The notes under the pieces: model-generated
Told to the model about the DNA's origin: nothing
Databases searched by the model: none
What the model saw: the letters and a program-made list of their open reading frames with translations, nothing else
DNA from: Glaciecola amylolytica
GTDB taxonomy: Bacteria > Bacteroidota > Bacteroidia > Flavobacteriales_D > Crocinitomicaceae
Assembly (NCBI GenBank): GCA_003856375.1
Contig: CP034120.1
Coordinates: forward strand, 2,480,001-2,544,000
DNA: 64,000 nt
Direction of reading: 5' to 3'
In this document: positions 61,311 to 64,000 of the stretch, piece after piece
How positions within the stretch are numbered: position 1 is the stretch's first letter
Layout of the letters: each line of letters begins with the position of its first letter
Program-made: the position numbers and the translations under genes

Positions 61311-63416
61311 CTATCCCAATCTCGCCTTCAAACCAAGCTTGGAATTTTTCCGACTGTAGACAAAATAAATCACCAAACCGATTACCAGCCAGATCATAAA
61401 CGCAATCCAGTTCCGCAATTCAATCTGACTCATCATGTACAAACAGGAAAGTAGCCCCAGCAACGGAATGAGCGACAGATTTTTTCTGATCGTGACAACT
61501 GTAATAAACAAGGTAAAAAGAATGAAAATCCAGGTAGGGATTTTATGTGCAAAATGAGAGAATCCCGAATTGTACAATCTTTTTCCGGAAATCCCGATTG
61601 GTTTTAAAGCCGCTTCGATTGAAATTTTCGGACCTTGATTATAATAGCTTTCCAAATCCGAATTCATCAGTTTGAATCCTTTTTCATCATAACCTTCTAA
61701 AAAATGAATCAATCGCTTCTTGGTTGCTTCATCCAATTGAGAAACCAAAGTATCTTTCGAATTGCTTTTAATTCCTTTCAGGGAAGTCGGCAAATCAATC
61801 TTCGGAGCCTGTTCAAAATAAGCCAGCAAATCAGATCCAACCAATGAAAGTCCTGCCTCATCAATTTGCAAGACATTTGCTTTCAACTGAGCGGATTCTT
61901 CTTCGCTCAAGTCAACAATCAAATCCTTGGTTTCTTTCAATTCCGAACGATTGGATAAAAACCCAAGTAAATCGCTTTTATATTGTGTGAATCCAAGTAC
62001 GATTGCTCCCACAACCAAAAACGGCAGAACATACTTTCCGTTCACATACGGTGTTCTGAATTTCCCTCTCGGAATATCTGTTTTATTTTGCAAAATGAGC
62101 ACTCCACCGCAAACCAATACAAACGCAAACAAGGTTCCGATACTGCATAAATCCGTAACCATTGTCAGATTCATAAACAAAGCAGGCACTGCCACTACGA
62201 AACCAACCACTACCGTTGCGAAAGAAGGAGTTTTGTATTTCGGGTGAACTTTCGAGAATTTTTTCGGAAGCAAACCATCACGGCTCATCGACATCCAGAT
62301 ACGCGGTTGTCCCATTTGAAAAACCAACAAGACGGAAGCCATCGCAATGACTGCGGAAACAGCAATAATTCCCGACATCCATTTCAAATCAATTTCCCGG
62401 AACACAAAAGCCAGAGGATCACCTACCGCAAGGACTTTATAGTTCACCAATCCGGTAAGGATTAAGGAAATAATGACATATAAAATCGTACAGATAATAA
62501 TCGCCCACATCATTCCTCGGGGCAAATCTCTTTGTGGATTCTCACATTCTTCCGCAGTTGTTGAAATGGCATCAAAACCAATGTATGCAAAGAAAACAGC
62601 CGAAACCCCTTTCAAAATGCCGGAAACTCCATTCGGAGCAAAAGGACTCCAATTTTCGGTATCTACGTAAAAAATCCCAACAGCAATGACCAGTAAAATA
62701 ACTGCCAGTTTAATGATAACCATGACATTGCTGGCATTCCGGCTTTCTTTCATTCCACGGTAAACCAACCAGGTAATCAGAACAATAATAAACAATGCAG
62801 GAAGATCAAAAATCAAATGCAGTCCGAAAACATTCGGAGAAGTATTCCACGCCGTATAAGCTGCCTGCAAGCTCTGATCCAGATTTTCAAAGGTTTTTCC
62901 TCCCTGCATCAAAGCCAAAGCTTCGTTATAACCGTTATGTGCCGTCAGATAATCCGTTTGAATCCACTGTGGAAGATGAAGTCCGATTCCGTCGAGCATT
63001 CCCGTAAAATAATCACTCCAGCTGATGGCCACTGTAATATTCCCGATGGCATATTCCATGATGAGCGCCCACCCGATTACCCAGGCAATAATTTCTCCGA
63101 AAGCAACGTAAGAATAAGTATAAGCAGAACCGGCTACCGGAACCATAGATGCAAATTCAGCGTATGCAAAAGCGGCAAATCCGCAGGCAATTGCAGTGAA
63201 AATAAAGAGAAAAATCACAGCCGGACCGCCATTGGAACTGGCTTCACCGATAGTGGAAAAAATTCCGGCTCCGATAATTGCCGCAATTCCAAACGCAGCT
63301 AAATCTCTCACCTTCAAATGTTTTCCCAATGCAGCATGTCCGTCAGCTTCCCCCTGTTGGGTTGAAGCCAAAATATCCTGAACTGTTTTTTTTCGAAAAA
63401 GGGAATTTTGTTTCAT
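61311..63416 (-). CDS. APC-family amino-acid permease with soluble insert
   Basis: The ATG at 63416 gives 701 residues, much longer than the usual 450-500. The conserved first helix motif GIAAIIGAGIFSTIGEA, and FAYAEFASMVPVAGSAYTYSYV, mark the APC superfamily (YfnA/CAT-like). The membrane domain runs to about residue 480. A soluble insert of about 130 residues (485-615) follows, made of two similar halves, before the last four or so membrane spans (IPTWIFILFTLFITVV onward). The insert is predicted to lie on one face of the membrane and could regulate transport. It is a single-gene unit; substrate unknown. Confidence 0.85.
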   Translation of the reverse strand: MKQNSLFRKKTVQDILASTQQGEADGHAALGKHLKVRDLAAFGIAAIIGAGIFSTIGEASSNGGPAVIFLFIFTAIACGFAAFAYAEFASMVPVAGSAYTYSYVAFGEIIAWVIGWALIMEYAIGNITVAISWSDYFTGMLDGIGLHLPQWIQTDYLTAHNGYNEALALMQGGKTFENLDQSLQAAYTAWNTSPNVFGLHLIFDLPALFIIVLITWLVYRGMKESRNASNVMVIIKLAVILLVIAVGIFYVDTENWSPFAPNGVSGILKGVSAVFFAYIGFDAISTTAEECENPQRDLPRGMMWAIIICTILYVIISLILTGLVNYKVLAVGDPLAFVFREIDLKWMSGIIAVSAVIAMASVLLVFQMGQPRIWMSMSRDGLLPKKFSKVHPKYKTPSFATVVVGFVVAVPALFMNLTMVTDLCSIGTLFAFVLVCGGVLILQNKTDIPRGKFRTPYVNGKYVLPFLVVGAIVLGFTQYKSDLLGFLSNRSELKETKDLIVDLSEEESAQLKANVLQIDEAGLSLVGSDLLAYFEQAPKIDLPTSLKGIKSNSKDTLVSQLDEATKKRLIHFLEGYDEKGFKLMNSDLESYYNQGPKISIEAALKPIGISGKRLYNSGFSHFAHKIPTWIFILFTLFITVVTIRKNLSLIPLLGLLSCLYMMSQIELRNWIAFMIWLVIGLVIYFVYSRKNSKLGLKARLG

Positions 63417-63542
63417 AGTATTTTGCAAGGAAAGCAAAAGTAACAATAATCAAATGAGATTTCAACTTGATAATTCTTACCCAACTTTGGTGATATTTGT
63501 CGGATTGACTACTTTTACCCCCACTTACCTAAAAAACTGGTT

Positions 63543-64000
63543 ATGTTAAAGAAAACATTCATTCTAGCCTACATCCTAATTCTCTCTGGTTTTAATGGCC
63601 TATTTGCTCAAACCAAAACTGACTTTAACAACTACACAACTTTAAGCTCAAGAGGCAGTATTCCTGAAGATTTCAGCTTATCTACCTATCAAAAAGTAGA
63701 ACGTGATATTAAAGTCGACAGACCTGATCTGGCGATGAGTTTAAGACGTAAATTCTATACCGGAATTCACACTTCCATTGATGAAATTATCCATTCCGAA
63801 GTGTGCGTATTCGGAGATCCGATCTCGGAATATGTCAGAGATATTGCAAAAAATCTTTTAAAAGACGATCAGGAAACCTTCAATCAATTGCGTTTTTACA
63901 CCTTGAAATCGAACGAAACAAATGCTTTTTCAACCGATCAGGGCGTTATTTTCGTTACAACCGGATTGGTTTCACAGGTAAGTTCCGAAGCTCAGATTGC
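63543..64000 (+). CDS. M48-family metallopeptidase, 3' end outside window
   Basis: An open frame from the ATG at 63543 runs off the right edge after 152 codons. It has a signal peptide (MLKKTFILAYILILSGFNGL, ending FAQ near residue 23). The segment FGDPISEYVRDIAKNLL followed by NAFSTDQGVIFVTTGLVSQV is typical of the N-terminal side of exported M48 peptidases, just before the HExxH zinc motif, which would lie beyond the edge. It diverges from the permease gene. The assignment is good for family but the catalytic motif cannot be checked. Confidence 0.8.
   Translation, partial: MLKKTFILAYILILSGFNGLFAQTKTDFNNYTTLSSRGSIPEDFSLSTYQKVERDIKVDRPDLAMSLRRKFYTGIHTSIDEIIHSEVCVFGDPISEYVRDIAKNLLKDDQETFNQLRFYTLKSNETNAFSTDQGVIFVTTGLVSQVSSEAQI

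Noticed and set aside
63416-63542. Promoters in the divergent gap before the M48 gene (CAACTTTG, GATATTTG)
   Set aside because: Each differs from TAnnTTTG and lacks a -33 TTG at suitable spacing, so neither can be preferred.

Overview
The window looks like a chromosomal segment of a Bacteroidota bacterium, most likely a flavobacterium of the Crocinitomicaceae/Fluviicola type. This is inferred from gene content, not from a database match. The indicators are type IX secretion system (T9SS) cargo with C-terminal sorting domains, a SprB-repeat adhesin next to a PorP/SprF protein, DUF5723 and DUF3667 proteins, giant YD/RHS proteins, A-rich sequence instead of Shine-Dalgarno sites, and many lipoproteins and secreted proteins whose signal peptides end in AQ, SQ or GQ. 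No rRNA, tRNA, CRISPR array, transposase, integrase or phage gene was found.

Layout. 1-633 is the 5' part of a secreted protein running off the left edge. 996-2277 is a two-gene unit: an NAD(P)-binding DUF2520 protein and a KdsC-like HAD phosphatase, preceded by a 30-bp palindrome. 2485-28054 is the main accessory region, about 25 kb with every gene on the minus strand. In transcription order it holds a secreted Ig/FN3-like protein, a 1884-residue SpvB/RHS-type shell protein, a 332-residue linker protein ending in a YD repeat, a small exported protein, and a 4357-residue RHS protein with a large beta-propeller inserted among its YD repeats. That protein ends in an RHS core and an unrecognised C-terminal domain. 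After it comes a trail of small, AT-rich secreted or lipoprotein genes that look like immunity genes, including paralogues and a decayed duplicate. The three large proteins together read like one Tc/RHS-type shell split over several genes.

28374-32631 is a three-gene envelope operon: a lipoprotein, a DUF5723 outer-membrane protein and a T9SS cargo protein with a propeller-like body. 32670-46812 is mostly ordinary chromosome: a PcaF-like thiolase, a TPR protein plus PorE-like OmpA protein, a DUF2079 membrane protein, GNAT, VOC, DUF3667 and DUF2130 proteins, an MBL/beta-CASP nuclease-like protein, a small zinc-ribbon pair, and a GlcD-like oxidase followed by a WYL-type regulator and a DinB-family protein.

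46907-56823 is a second surface locus on the minus strand: a T9SS cargo protein with tandem repeats, a PorP/SprF protein carrying a SPOR-like tail, and a 2078-residue adhesin with about 18 SprB-type repeats. 57023-64000 holds an exported rhodanese-thioredoxin fusion, a transglutaminase-like protein, ffh, a propeller lipoprotein, an APC amino-acid permease with an internally duplicated soluble insert, and the start of an M48 metallopeptidase. Two copies of a short dyad repeat lie in intergenic gaps here.

Function. Much of the window concerns the cell surface and secretion. The adhesin, the T9SS cargo proteins and PorP/SprF would act together at the outer membrane. The split RHS locus is the best candidate for a contact-dependent or secreted polymorphic toxin system with downstream immunity genes. 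No toxin activity could be assigned from sequence alone.
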